Positions 17,403 to 26,900 of a DNA stretch of 64,000 nucleotides are shown one piece after another. This DNA comes from an uncultured Lachnospiraceae bacterium (lineage in GTDB: Bacteria; Bacillota; Clostridia; Lachnospirales; Lachnospiraceae), in assembly GCA_910579425.1 (NCBI GenBank), contig CAJTVL010000011.1, positions 1 to 64,000 on the forward strand, read 5' to 3'. A program made the translations under genes and the position numbers. Under the pieces are notes generated by a model, which had not been told where the DNA came from, did not search any database, and was given only the letters and a program-made list of their open reading frames with translations. Each line of letters starts with the position of its first letter. The first letter of the stretch is position 1.

Positions 17403-18095
17403 TTACATCAGATTCGCGAACAGGGAAGCGCCCAAAACGGTGATGAGCCCGGCGACCGCAATGGCAAGGCTGCTCATGGCGCCCTCAATCTCTCCTATTT
17501 CCATGGCCTTAGCGGTACCGATGGCGTGGGAAGCGGTGCCGATGGCCAGCCCTTTGGCAATAGGTTCTTCAATCCGAAACAGTTTACAGACAAATTCTGC
17601 GATTACATTTCCCAGAATGCCGGTGAGAATGATCACAGCTACGGTGATGGTTTCTATGCCGCCCAATTCCTGGGAGATACCCATTCCGATAGCGGTAGTG
17701 ATGGACTTGGGCAGCAGAGTCACATACTGTTCGTGGCTTAGGGCAAAGAGCCTGGACAGAAGCAGCACGCTGAAAAGGCTTGCCAGCACTCCGGCCGTGA
17801 TGCCGCAGGCTACGGCTTTTAAATTTTTCTTAAGCAGTTCAATCTGCTGATAAAGGGGAACTGCCAGGCATACGGTAGCCGGAGTCAGCAGATAACTGAG
17901 GTACTTTGCGCTTTCGTTATAATGGCTGTACTCCACGCGAAAGAGAACTAATATGGCCATCACACAGACAGTTCCGATCAGCAGGGGATTTAACAGGGCC
18001 AGCCGGAATCTTTTCTTTAAAAGCAGACCGACCTCATAGGCAATCAGACTGATTACGGCGCCGAAAAAAACGGAATCTACCAAAAATTCTTTCAT
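17403..18095 (-). CDS. lrgB: LrgB/CidB-family membrane protein
   Basis: A 230-residue integral membrane protein with about six to eight helices and the signature LPKSITTAIGMGISQELGG plus GTASHAIGTAKAMEIGE. With LrgA it forms a membrane system first described as antiholin-like; in Bacillus and plants relatives move pyruvate or glycolate. Its start overlaps the lrgA stop by four bases. The three-gene unit with a GntR regulator fits metabolite-controlled export or import better than control of lysis. Confidence 0.9.
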   Translation of the reverse strand: MKEFLVDSVFFGAVISLIAYEVGLLLKKRFRLALLNPLLIGTVCVMAILVLFRVEYSHYNESAKYLSYLLTPATVCLAVPLYQQIELLKKNLKAVACGITAGVLASLFSVLLLSRLFALSHEQYVTLLPKSITTAIGMGISQELGGIETITVAVIILTGILGNVIAEFVCKLFRIEEPIAKGLAIGTASHAIGTAKAMEIGEIEGAMSSLAIAVAGLITVLGASLFANLM

Positions 18096-18460
18096 GAACG
18101 CTCCTTTTTTCCGCCTTTGCGGAGCAGACGCTGGGTTACCCGGCCGGTAACGGCCATGACAATGACAGTGGTAAGGACGGTGATCAGGATCACCGGAAGC
18201 CAGACAGGTGCAAGAGAGGGCCAGGCGTCCAAAAGCCCGGCCGCCGCCGGGATAAACATAACTGGCATGATTTCGATCAGGAAATCAGCCGTATCCTTTA
18301 CCTGTGTTAGCTTAAGGATGCCGGTGCAAAGAGCCGTAAGCATAAGGATCAGCCCATAGACGCTGGCCGGAATGGGGAGCGGTATGATCAGATGCAGTAT
18401 TTCTCCGAGAAACGAGAAAAACAGAATAATACAAAACTGACGTAAAAATTTCATGTGCAT
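18092..18460 (-). CDS. lrgA: LrgA/CidA-family membrane protein
   Basis: A protein of about 122 residues with four membrane helices and the family core PLPIPASVYGLILM. I place the start at 18460 (MHMKFLRQF) after GGAGGAAGA; the ATG two codons later is equally possible. The longer open frame that begins at 18511 cannot be right, because it would start inside the promoter. Partner of LrgB. Confidence 0.85.
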   Translation of the reverse strand: MHMKFLRQFCIILFFSFLGEILHLIIPLPIPASVYGLILMLTALCTGILKLTQVKDTADFLIEIMPVMFIPAAAGLLDAWPSLAPVWLPVILITVLTTVIVMAVTGRVTQRLLRKGGKKERS

Positions 18461-18470
18461 TCTTCCTCCA

Positions 18471-18516
18471 ACTGGTAGTACCAGTGAATTATAAAACAGA
18501 GTTATTGGCATGTCAA
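18471..18516 (-). promoter_or_regulatory. Consensus promoter with overlapping GntR-type operator
   Basis: On the minus strand TTGACA (18511-18516) and TATAAT (18488-18493) are separated by exactly 17 bases, a perfect sigma-A promoter. Directly after it, at the transcription start, lies the palindrome ACTGGTAGTACCAGT (18471-18485), a FadR-family operator pattern. Repressor bound there would block initiation. Confidence 0.8.
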
Positions 18517-18678
18517 GAGAGGATGATATTGGCTGCGTTCCTTCAATTGGAGAACGGCGGAAAATTAAAAAAATGGCTGCTTATAGGTTTATCCTGGTTC
18601 TTGCAGAGAAACTTGAAACTTACCCATATAATCTCTATAATAAAATTCAATTAGCAATCGCATTAATGAAAAGACGGT

Positions 18679-19040
18679 GAACTGCTTAAGTTTGCGGTCA
18701 TTATTTCCAAAACAAATGGGAAATGGGTATTCTGTAAGCACAGAGAAAGAGATACCTATGAAGTGCCTGGCGGACACAGAGAAAGCGGCGAAGACATTTT
18801 GACCACCGCCAGGCGGGAGTTGAGAGAGGAAACTGGTGCAGTGGATTTTGTGATCAGGCCGGTTTGCGTATATTCTGTAAAAGGAAAAACAGAAATAAAC
18901 CAAGGCGATGAGGATGAAACATTCGGAATGCTTTTTGTCGCGGATATATTTTCCTTTGAAGAATTGCACAGTGAGATAGAAAGTATTTTGATTACGGATC
19001 ATTTAGTCGATAGCTGGACCTATCCTCTGATTCAGCCCGA
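18679..19040 (+). pseudogene. Truncated second copy of the NUDIX gene
   Basis: From ELLKFAVIISKTNGKWVF to SWTYPLIQP this matches the protein of 16092-16526 almost residue for residue, including the whole Nudix box, but the first dozen codons and the tail are missing. The left junction falls just before GAACTGCTTAAG; after IQP the sequence becomes unrelated. No proper start codon or ribosome site remains. Confidence 0.75.
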
Positions 19041-19054
19041 TGGCCATTTCCACA

Positions 19055-19255
19055 TCAAGAGTATGGATAACGATAGATATAACCAGTCCAGTACATTACA
19101 TCCAAAGAATAGGCCGCACCGGCTTTTTTCAGGCCGCCGATTTCGTCGTTTAGTTCTTCAAGAATATATTCTTCGCCGGCCCACTGCAAACGGTCATATA
19201 CATCGTCAAGAGCGGCCGCAGCTTTGCTGTTTTTTCTGCCGGAGCTGGGCGGCAA
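19055..19255 (-). pseudogene. Fragment of an unrecognised small helical protein
   Basis: A 66-codon frame reading KAAAALDDVYDRLQWAGEE and LDVMYWTGYIYRYPYS. The pattern of charged and aromatic residues looks coding, but I do not recognise the family. It is sandwiched between two truncated genes and has no clear ribosome site. It overlaps the first bases of the aldose epimerase remnant. Confidence 0.3.
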
Positions 19256-19841
19256 GATCCTTTCCTTTTACAGAAAGGATAAGGATTTTGAGCTTGCGGC
19301 TCAGAAGGGCAGGGGCGACGGGCTTATTTTATCGGGGGCGGAGAGGTTTTCCGATTATGCCTTTGGAATGGATGACGCCTTTCCGAATATTGACGCAGAA
19401 GAATTTCTGTGGAACGACAGACGGCTCCGGTATCCGGATCATGGCGAGATCTGGAACCATGCCTTTCAAGTGCAGGAGCAAGGAGAACTTTTTGCAAAGC
19501 TGAGCTGGCGGAGCGAAGCCTTTTCTTACCTGTATGAAAAAAGCTTTTCGCTGGAAGGGGAAAAACTTCGGATTCGGTACAGAATCTGCAATCCGGGCAG
19601 GGAGGAAATTCCCTGTATCTGGACCTGGCATGGACTGATGCAGTATGATGCGGCAAAGCTTCCATATCTGGGGGGCTGGATCACGGCGGGAGACTTTCAG
19701 GGGGATTATAATTGCGCTTTGGAGCCGTCCAGCGGTTTTTATGACAAAGTTTCCAGGGCAGGGACATTAAAGACCCTTCCGGTGCTTGGGGGCGGAGAAG
19801 AGACAGAGTTTGAGCTGGCACTTAGTCTGGAGGAGTTGTGA
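19224..19841 (+). pseudogene. Aldose 1-epimerase-like protein, N-terminally truncated
   Basis: About 205 residues of a galactose-mutarotase fold: PELGGKILSFYRKDKDFELA near the start, a central KSFSLEGEKLRIRYRICNPG and WTWHGLMQYD. Normal family members have about 290-300 residues, and the first strands are missing. The only possible start is a TTG without a ribosome site. The gene begins abruptly at the junction with the fragment described at 19055. Confidence 0.6.
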
Positions 19842-19879
19842 TCAGTCTGGAAAGGGTGCGACGGGGCAGAACCTGAAAG

Positions 19880-19943
19880 AGCAAAATAAGTAAATCATTG
19901 AGCAAATATAAGCAATGCGCTCCGGCATGGTTTGGGGTATAGT
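19880..19943 (+). promoter_or_regulatory. AraC-type activator site and promoter before the GH35 pseudogene
   Basis: AGCAAATATAAGCAATGC at 19901-19918 ends 19 bases before a TATAGT -10 box (19938-19943). A further AGCAA copy begins 21 bases earlier, at 19880. There is no good -35 box, as expected for an activator-dependent promoter. The same arrangement, base for base in spacing, precedes the DUF5107 gene. Confidence 0.65.
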
Positions 19944-20000
19944 GAAACCAAAATCACAAACCTGAAAAGTGCAGAAAGCAGGAAAGAAAAGAGGGACAAA

Positions 20001-22045
20001 ATGGCTTATAAACTCAATTTGGAAAATTTGAAAGAAAAGGAAATCCGCCCCCTGGGCGAAGACTTTAAGGGGACAAGCGCAGGAGGGGAGGAAATCTCTT
20101 TCACCAACTATTACATGATGAAGAATGGGAAGCCCTTCTTTGGGGTGAGCGGGGAATTTCATTTCAGCCGTATGTCGGACACACGCTGGGAGGACGAGAT
20201 GATCAAGATGAAGATGGGAGGCATCAGCGTGGTTGCCACTTACCTTTTCTGGATTCATCACGAGGAGGAGGAAGGAGTCTTTGACTTTACGGGGGGCCGG
20301 AATTTGCGCAAATTTGTTGAACTGTGCCACAAGCACGGGTTGTATGTGATCCTGCGGGTAGGCCCATTTGACCATGGAGAGGTGCGCAACGGCGGCATAC
20401 CGGACTGGATGTACGGAAAGCCCTTTGAGGTGAGGAAGCTGAGCGAGGGATTTCTTTTTTATACAAAACGGCTGTATGCGAAGATCGGCGAGCAGGTGGC
20501 CGGGCTGTTCTTCAAGGACAACGGCCCGATCATCGGCGTCCAGATCGATAACGAATATATGCACTCCTCCGCTCCCTGGGAGATCACCATGGGAATCTCC
20601 AATGAGTGGGGGTTTGGAGGGGACGAGGGGGATGAATATATGCTGCGCCTTAAGGATTTGGCGGCGGTATGACCTGCTGTTATTATTACCGGTTCCAATT
20701 CCCTTACAAGAGCGTGGATGCCATGGCAAACATCAAGATCGCATCAGGCTGCAATTTCCTTGGCTGCTATATGTTCCAGGGAGGCAGCAATCCGGTCGGA
20801 AAGCACGGCATGTTTATGAACGAGGGACAGGTTCCCAGGATTTCCTACGACTACCAGGCGGCCCTGGGGGAGTTCGGGCAGGTGAGGGAATCCTGCTTGC
20901 GGCTTAAAAGCATCCACTATTTTGTGAACTGCTTTGGGGAGAGGCTTTGCGGACTTAAGACGGCGCTTCCGGAGGGGGCCTCGGATATTGACCCCAGGGA
21001 TCATAAGACCCTGCGCTTTGCGGTGCGCACGGACGGAAAGAGAGGGTTTCTGTTTATAAATAATTATCAGGATCACGCGGCTATGTCGGACAAAAAGGAT
21101 GAGGAAGTGACTCTGCAGCTTAAGGATGAGGAGATCACCTGGAAGATCAGTATTGCTGCGGAAGAAAATGCCATCCTGCCCTTCCATTTTGACTTGGACG
21201 GCATTGATCTGATCCGGGCGACGGCTCAGCCTGTTCTGAAAACCGATGTGGGAGGGAAAACCACTTATGTATTTTTTGTCCCGGATGGGATGCGGGCGGA
21301 GTTTTTGTTTGAGGACGGAGTTTGGGTAAACGGGAAACAGACGGACAGTTATCAATGCGATCAATGCTGTCAGTGTGCGGACGGGGCGGACACGGAGCTT
21401 TTCGAGGTGGAAAAAGAGGGAAGGAAGTTGAGTGTTCTTGTAGTGAGCAGAAAGCTGGCAAATCAGATGTTCCTGCTGGCAAACGGCGGACTGGTGTTTT
21501 CAGAGGGAGCCATTCTGGAGGATCAGGACGGAATCCGTTTGGAGACAGAGAAAGCCGTAAACCTGCTCAGAACCTATCCGGCGGATTTGCTCAAGGGAAA
21601 GGCAGGTGTGCGGGAAACAGAAAGTATTACTAACGTCCAGATCCTGGGAAGTTATCTGGCAGAGACGGCGGAGCGCAGACCGCAGGTAAAGGTTCAGAAG
21701 GTGGCCGAGGGAAGATACACCCTTACTTTTCCGGAAAACCTGATGGAAGGATTAAAGGATGCAAGGCTGCAGCTTGTTTACAGCGGGGATATTGGTCATG
21801 CCTTTTTGGGAAACCGCATGATCAATGACAATTTCTCCAACGGCGCAGTATGGGAGATCGGGCTCAAGGATTTCGCACAGGAACTTTCAAAGGAAAGCAT
21901 GGTGATCTATATTACGCCTTTGAAGGAGGGCGTGAATGTGAACGTTGAATCCGCCATGGCGGCCCGCAGGGAGGAAGCGCAGGCTTATGTGGCAGAACTG
22001 AAGGAGGCGGCGCTACAGCCGGTGTATGAGATCAGGCTGGAATGA
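20001..22045 (+). pseudogene. GH35 beta-galactosidase-like gene with internal deletion
   Basis: The 5' part (ATG at 20001, ribosome site GAGGGAC) encodes the start of a GH35 barrel, with FFGVSGEFHFSR and the acid/base segment GPIIGVQIDNEY. It stops at TGA 20670-20672. The other frame takes over with SVDAMANIKIASGCNFLG and YMFQGGSNPVGK and then runs through the C-terminal beta domains to 22045. Between them the segment that carries the nucleophile glutamate is absent. So this is a deletion with a frameshift, not just a sequencing error. Two separate proteins could be made, neither active as a glycosidase. Confidence 0.75.
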
Positions 22046-22060
22046 ATTTTTTAACACGCT
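22035..22060 (+). repeat. Short dispersed repeat, copy 1
   Basis: GGCTGGAATGAATTTT followed by TTAACACGCT. Related copies lie at 27457-27488 and 37147-37175, always in or at the edge of intergenic DNA just after a gene. Confidence 0.45.
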
Positions 22061-22084
22061 TTAGGATAACAGGTGCAGGAGCGG

Positions 22085-22113
22085 TTGAACGAACCCCGGA
22101 CTCATGTTATAAT
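22085..22113 (+). promoter_or_regulatory. Promoter for the Uma2 gene
   Basis: TTGAAC and TATAAT are separated by exactly 17 bases. The start codon is 60 bases downstream, with GGAGGAA as ribosome site. Confidence 0.65.
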
Positions 22114-22172
22114 ACGGATTGCAAAGCCATGGAAGCATGGTTGGAAGCAATAGAGGATAGGAGGAATGACAC

Positions 22173-22748
22173 ATGGCACTGCCTGCAGAAAAGACCCGAT
22201 ATACCTTTGCGGATGTTCTCTCATGGGATGAAGATGAACGGATTGAAATTATAGACGGAGAGGCGTTTATGATGGCTACGCCTTCCAGAATCCACCAGGA
22301 AATCAGCGGGGAGTTATTCCGGCAGCTTGCCAATTTCTTAGAAGGGAAGCAGTGCAGGGTTTATCCTGCTCCTTTTGGCGTCCGTCTGTTTGCGCGGGAT
22401 GGGGATGGGCCGGAGGATGTGGACACGCTGGTGGAGCCGGACATTTCGGTGGTATGTGACAGGAGCAAGCTGGATCAGCACGGGTGCAAGGGAGCGCCGG
22501 AGATGGTGATTGAAATCCTGTCCCCTTCCACTCTTCGGCATGACCGGCTTGTGAAGCTGAACCTGTATGATCAGGCCGGGGTTTTGGAATACTGGATCGT
22601 GGATCCCCAGAACAGGGCCGTACAGGTGTTTCGGCGGGATGGCGGCGCAGCCCTCCGCATCTGTGAGGAATACGGACACACACAGGTGGCAAAGGTGAGT
22701 GTGCTCGACGGGTGCTTCCTTGAACTGAGCAAGGTGTTTCCCGAATAA
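22173..22748 (+). CDS. Uma2-family (DUF820) PD-(D/E)XK protein
   Basis: A 191-residue member of a restriction-endonuclease-like family common in cyanobacteria and Clostridia; role unknown. The core is visible: EIIDGEAFMMATPS, VEPDISVVCD (catalytic Asp), PEMVIEILSPST (Glu-x-Leu/Lys strand) and YWIVDP. It has its own promoter and a GGAGGAA ribosome site. It lies convergent to the AraC gene with only five bases between their ends. Confidence 0.85.
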   Translation: MALPAEKTRYTFADVLSWDEDERIEIIDGEAFMMATPSRIHQEISGELFRQLANFLEGKQCRVYPAPFGVRLFARDGDGPEDVDTLVEPDISVVCDRSKLDQHGCKGAPEMVIEILSPSTLRHDRLVKLNLYDQAGVLEYWIVDPQNRAVQVFRRDGGAALRICEEYGHTQVAKVSVLDGCFLELSKVFPE

Positions 22749-22753
22749 ACCGC

Positions 22754-23629
22754 TCACGACAGAAAAAGCCGGGGCGCCTCATCATTCTGCGAAAAACTTC
22801 GATACTGGGCGGGGGTCATATGATGGTGTTTTTTGAAGGCATTGCAGAATACGCTCTCGCAGGAAAAACCGGTGTTGAAGCAGATGTCTTTCACGGAAAG
22901 TTCAGTGGTTTTCAGCAGGTATCTGGCAGTGGCCATACGGGTATTGATCAGATATTCATGAGGGGTAAAGCCGGTCTCCTTTTTGAAGGCGCGTATGAAA
23001 TGGTATTGGCTTAAGCCGGAGCGATCCGCCAGAGTTTCGATGGACAGATTCTCTGTAAAATGTTCATTGATATAAGTGATGATTCTTTCAGCCATGTCTG
23101 CATAATCGCGGACATGGCTTTTTTGCGGGGTAAAAGGCAGAAACTCCGTCAATATGTCGGTCAGATATTTGGCCATAAGGGGCTCTTTTACGATACTGCC
23201 GTTATAAAAAATCTTGAGAATACCGGACATTTTCCGCAGAACAGGATAAGGATCCGGAAGGGAAAAAACATTGCCGATGCGGGAGGTGACGCAGGTATAA
23301 TAAGCCCTTGCGACAGGGCCGTCAAAATGGCACCACAGGCACTCGCAGCCGGTGGCGGAGGAGTAGCCGTGCTTTTTGTAACAGTCAAGGAGAATAAAGC
23401 TGCCGGAGGCAGCGTGTGTCTTTTTGCCCTCGAAGGATAAGTCCAGCTCTCCTTTCCGGATATACATGAGCAGAAAGCTGTCAAAGGATTCCCGCACCAG
23501 ACGGTAGCCGGGCTTATGGGAAAAGAGGCCGCACTGCATGGGATAAAGAAAGGTTTCGAGAGCGGTTTTGCTGGGGGAGTAGATAAAATAATCGGAAACG
23601 GAAGCCACATTCTTTTCGTGGGATTTCAT
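22754..23629 (-). CDS. AraC-family transcriptional regulator
   Basis: A 291-residue regulator: an N-terminal cupin-like sugar-sensing domain (residues 1-165) and a C-terminal AraC helix-turn-helix pair (IETLADRSGLSQYHFIRAF and DICFNTGFSCESVFCNAFKK). It is divergent from the large DUF5107 gene. The site AGCAAATNNNAGCAATGC at that promoter and at the GH35 promoter makes it the natural activator of both. The ligand is probably a galactoside or arabinoside breakdown product; this is inference. Confidence 0.9.
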   Translation of the reverse strand: MKSHEKNVASVSDYFIYSPSKTALETFLYPMQCGLFSHKPGYRLVRESFDSFLLMYIRKGELDLSFEGKKTHAASGSFILLDCYKKHGYSSATGCECLWCHFDGPVARAYYTCVTSRIGNVFSLPDPYPVLRKMSGILKIFYNGSIVKEPLMAKYLTDILTEFLPFTPQKSHVRDYADMAERIITYINEHFTENLSIETLADRSGLSQYHFIRAFKKETGFTPHEYLINTRMATARYLLKTTELSVKDICFNTGFSCESVFCNAFKKHHHMTPAQYRSFSQNDEAPRLFLS

Positions 23630-23774
23630 AAAATACCTTCTTACTGTTGAAACGCGAGGGAACGCATGGAACAGGAAATAAACGGATGTCTCTCGCTTGT
23701 CTTATTGGGGACGACAAGTTATTTTGCCGCCTGCTATCAGCATCATTATAGAGAAATATCCCCTACAACGCAAT

Positions 23775-23838
23775 AGCAATAAATATAAATGAAACAGCAA
23801 ATCAGAGCAATGCTTTTGGAGGGCATATCGGATAAAAT
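23775..23838 (+). promoter_or_regulatory. AraC-type activator site and promoter before the DUF5107 gene
   Basis: AGCAAATCAGAGCAATGC at 23796-23813 ends 19 bases before TAAAAT (23833-23838). A further AGCAA copy begins 21 bases earlier, at 23775. Order, sequence and spacing equal those at 19880-19943. The remaining bases of the gap from 23630 hold nothing else I can identify. Confidence 0.7.
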
Positions 23839-23923
23839 ACGGATATAAAGCAGCAGATAAGCCGGAAATATGTGTTCAGATAAAGAATTTTACAAAGCGC
23901 AAGAAACGAAAAGGAGGCAGAAA

Positions 23924-26900
23924 ATGAATCAGAAAGCAGCCATCTGGGAGAAGAAAATTATGATCCCCACCTATGAGATCGGGGAGGCGGAGAAGAACCC
24001 CATTTTTTTGGATAAGCGGGTGTATCAGGGCAGCAGCGGGAAGGTTTACCCGTACCCCACCGTGGAGAGGATCAGCGAGGAGAAAAGGGATAAGGAATAC
24101 ACAGCCGTGTGGCTGGAAAACGAATACCTGCGGGTGATGGTGCTGCCCGAACTGGGGGGCAGGATTCAGAGGGCCTATGACAAGACCAACGATTATGACT
24201 TCGTATATTACAACCATGTGATCAAGCCTGCGCTGGTGGGGCTGACAGGGCCCTGGATCTCCGGAGGGATCGAGTTCAACTGGCCCCAGCATCATAGGCC
24301 CACTACCTTCCTTCCGGTGGACTATGTGATGGAGGAAGGGGAGGACGGCAGCGCTTCCGTCCTGCTCCATGATGTGGACCAGATGTACGGCACCAAGGGG
24401 ATTGCCAGGATTACCCTGTATCCGGGAAAGGCGTATATTGAGATCAAGGGGCAGCTTTACAACCGTACTTCCATGCCCCAGACTTTCCTCTGGTGGGCGA
24501 ACCCGGCGGTTCCGGTAAATGACAACACCCAGTCTGTTTTTCCTCCGGACGTCCATGCAGTGATGGATCACGGCAAAAGGGACGTTTCCAGGTTCCCCAT
24601 TGCGACGGGGGTATATTATAAGAAGGATTACAGCGAGGGCGTGGATATTTCCCGCTACAAAAACATCCCGGTTCCCACCTCTTATATGGCGGAGAAATCC
24701 AAATACGACTTTGTGGGGGGATATGACTATGGAAAAGAGGCCGGGATCCTGCACGTGGCGGACCATCACATTTCACCGGGCAAGAAGCAGTGGACCTGGG
24801 GCTGCGGTGATTTCGGCAGGGCCTGGGATCGGAACCTGACCGATGAGGACGGCCCTTATGTGGAGCTGATGACAGGGGTATACACGGATAACCAGCCGGA
24901 TTTTACCTGGCTGAAACCCTTTGAGGAAAAAACCTTTACCCAGTATTTCATGCCCTATAAAGCGGTGGGACAGGTAAAAAATGCCACCACCCAGGCCGCC
25001 GTCCATCTTTCCATGGAAGGGGATACAGCCCATGTGATCGTCTATGCCACGGGAGTATACGAGTCGGCCAGAGTGGAGCTGACAGTTTGCGGCGAGACGG
25101 TTCTGGATGAGAGGGTAAGGCTTTCCCCTACAGATATTTATAAGGGGGATGTGAAAGTCGCCGGAAAGAAAGAGGAAGATTTGCGGATCCGGGTCTGTGA
25201 TGCCCAGGAAAATCTCTTGGTGGAATACCAGGGCGAGGCCGCAGAAATCCCGGAGCTTCCCGAACCTGCCAGAGCGGCAAAGGCGCCGGAGGAGATTATG
25301 ACAAACGAGGAGCTGTATCTCACCGGGCAGCATATCGAGCAGTACCGCCATGCCACTTATCTTCCCGATCCCTACTATCTGGAGGGGCTGAAAAGAGACC
25401 CGGGGGACATCCGGATCAACAATGCCTACGGCTCTCTCCTGATGCGCAGGGGGGATTTCCAGGGGGCGGAAAAATATTTCACAAAAGCTCTGGAGCGCCT
25501 GGCAGAGAGAAACCCCAACCCTTATAATGGGGAAACCTTCTACCTGCTGGGGCTGACGTACTTTTATCAGGAGAGATACGAAGAGAGCTACGACGCCTTT
25601 TACAAGGCAACCTGGAGCAGCGAGCAGCAGGAAATGGCATTTTACTATCTGGCAGCCATTGACGCCAGAATCGGAAGATTTGGAAAGGCTCTTGACCATG
25701 TGGAGAAGGGGCTGGTGAAAAATTCCCACAATGTAAAGGCAAGAGGCTTAAAGGCTTATCTGCTCAGAAAGCTGGGAAGGGAAAAGCAGGCCGGCAGGCA
25801 GATCGAGGATAACCTTGCCCTGGATCCCTTTGATTTCGTGTCCGGAAATGAGCGGATTTTGCTTGGCGGAAATGAGAGGGTTCTGCCTGGAGGAAACGAG
25901 GGAACATTGTCTGTCGGAAATGAGGACGAAAGGACTTTGCCGGATGGAAAGGACGGCAGCGGCAGGGCGGCATTAAATGAAAAGATGCGGGATTTTCAGG
26001 AAAACTATCTGATGACCGCAAGAGATTACGGGGAGTTCGGCGCGTATCAGGAAGCAGTGGGGGTTCTTGATGCCTGCACCAAAGAATATCCCATGCTGTA
26101 TTACTATGCTGCTTTTTATCAGAGCAGGATTGGGGAGAATGCCGATGATAAATGCGGAAAGCCGGAGGGCAGGACTGGCAGTATGAGCGGTACGACAGAC
26201 AGTAAGGGAAACGCTATGGCGAACAGAACGGCGGCAGAGCTGCTTGCCAGGGCCGAGAAGGCTCCTTTTGACTATTGCTTCCCCAACAAGACGGAGGATA
26301 TTAGGGTGCTGCGCTTCGCCATAGAGAGCGGCTGCCATGCAAAGGCGCCCTGCTATCTTGGCAACCTGTTTTATGATAAATTGAACTGGCAGGAAGCCAT
26401 AAGGCTCTGGGAGCTGTCGGCCCAGACGGACGATCGCTTTCCCGCGGTACACCGGAACCTGTCACTGGCTTACTATAACAAATGCGGAGACGCCGAAGGG
26501 GCAAGGAGGGAGATGGAAAAGGCCTTTGCCCTGAATAAAAAGGACATGCGTATCTTCCTGGAGCTGGATCAGCTTTATAAGAAACTGGGCTGGACTTTTG
26601 AGCAGAGGCTGGAAGGATACGAGGAGCACCGGGAGCTGATCAAGGAGCGGGATGACCTTTATATTGAATATATCACTCTGGTGAACCTCACCGGGGACCA
26701 TGAGCGGGCCTATGAGTACATCATGGGACACCATTTCCATCCATGGGAAGGGGGCGAAGGGAAGATTACAACCCAGTACACCCTTGCGCTGCTTGAGATG
26801 GGAAGGAAAGCCCTGGCGGATGGACGTTATGAGGAGGCAAAGGCGCTTTTGGAGAAGGCTCTGGTTTACCCGGAAAATCTGGGAGAAGGAAAGCTGGAAG

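Noticed and set aside
18092..18511. Longer LrgA with start at 18511.
   Set aside because: That start lies inside the TTGACA-17-TATAAT promoter and upstream of the ribosome site.
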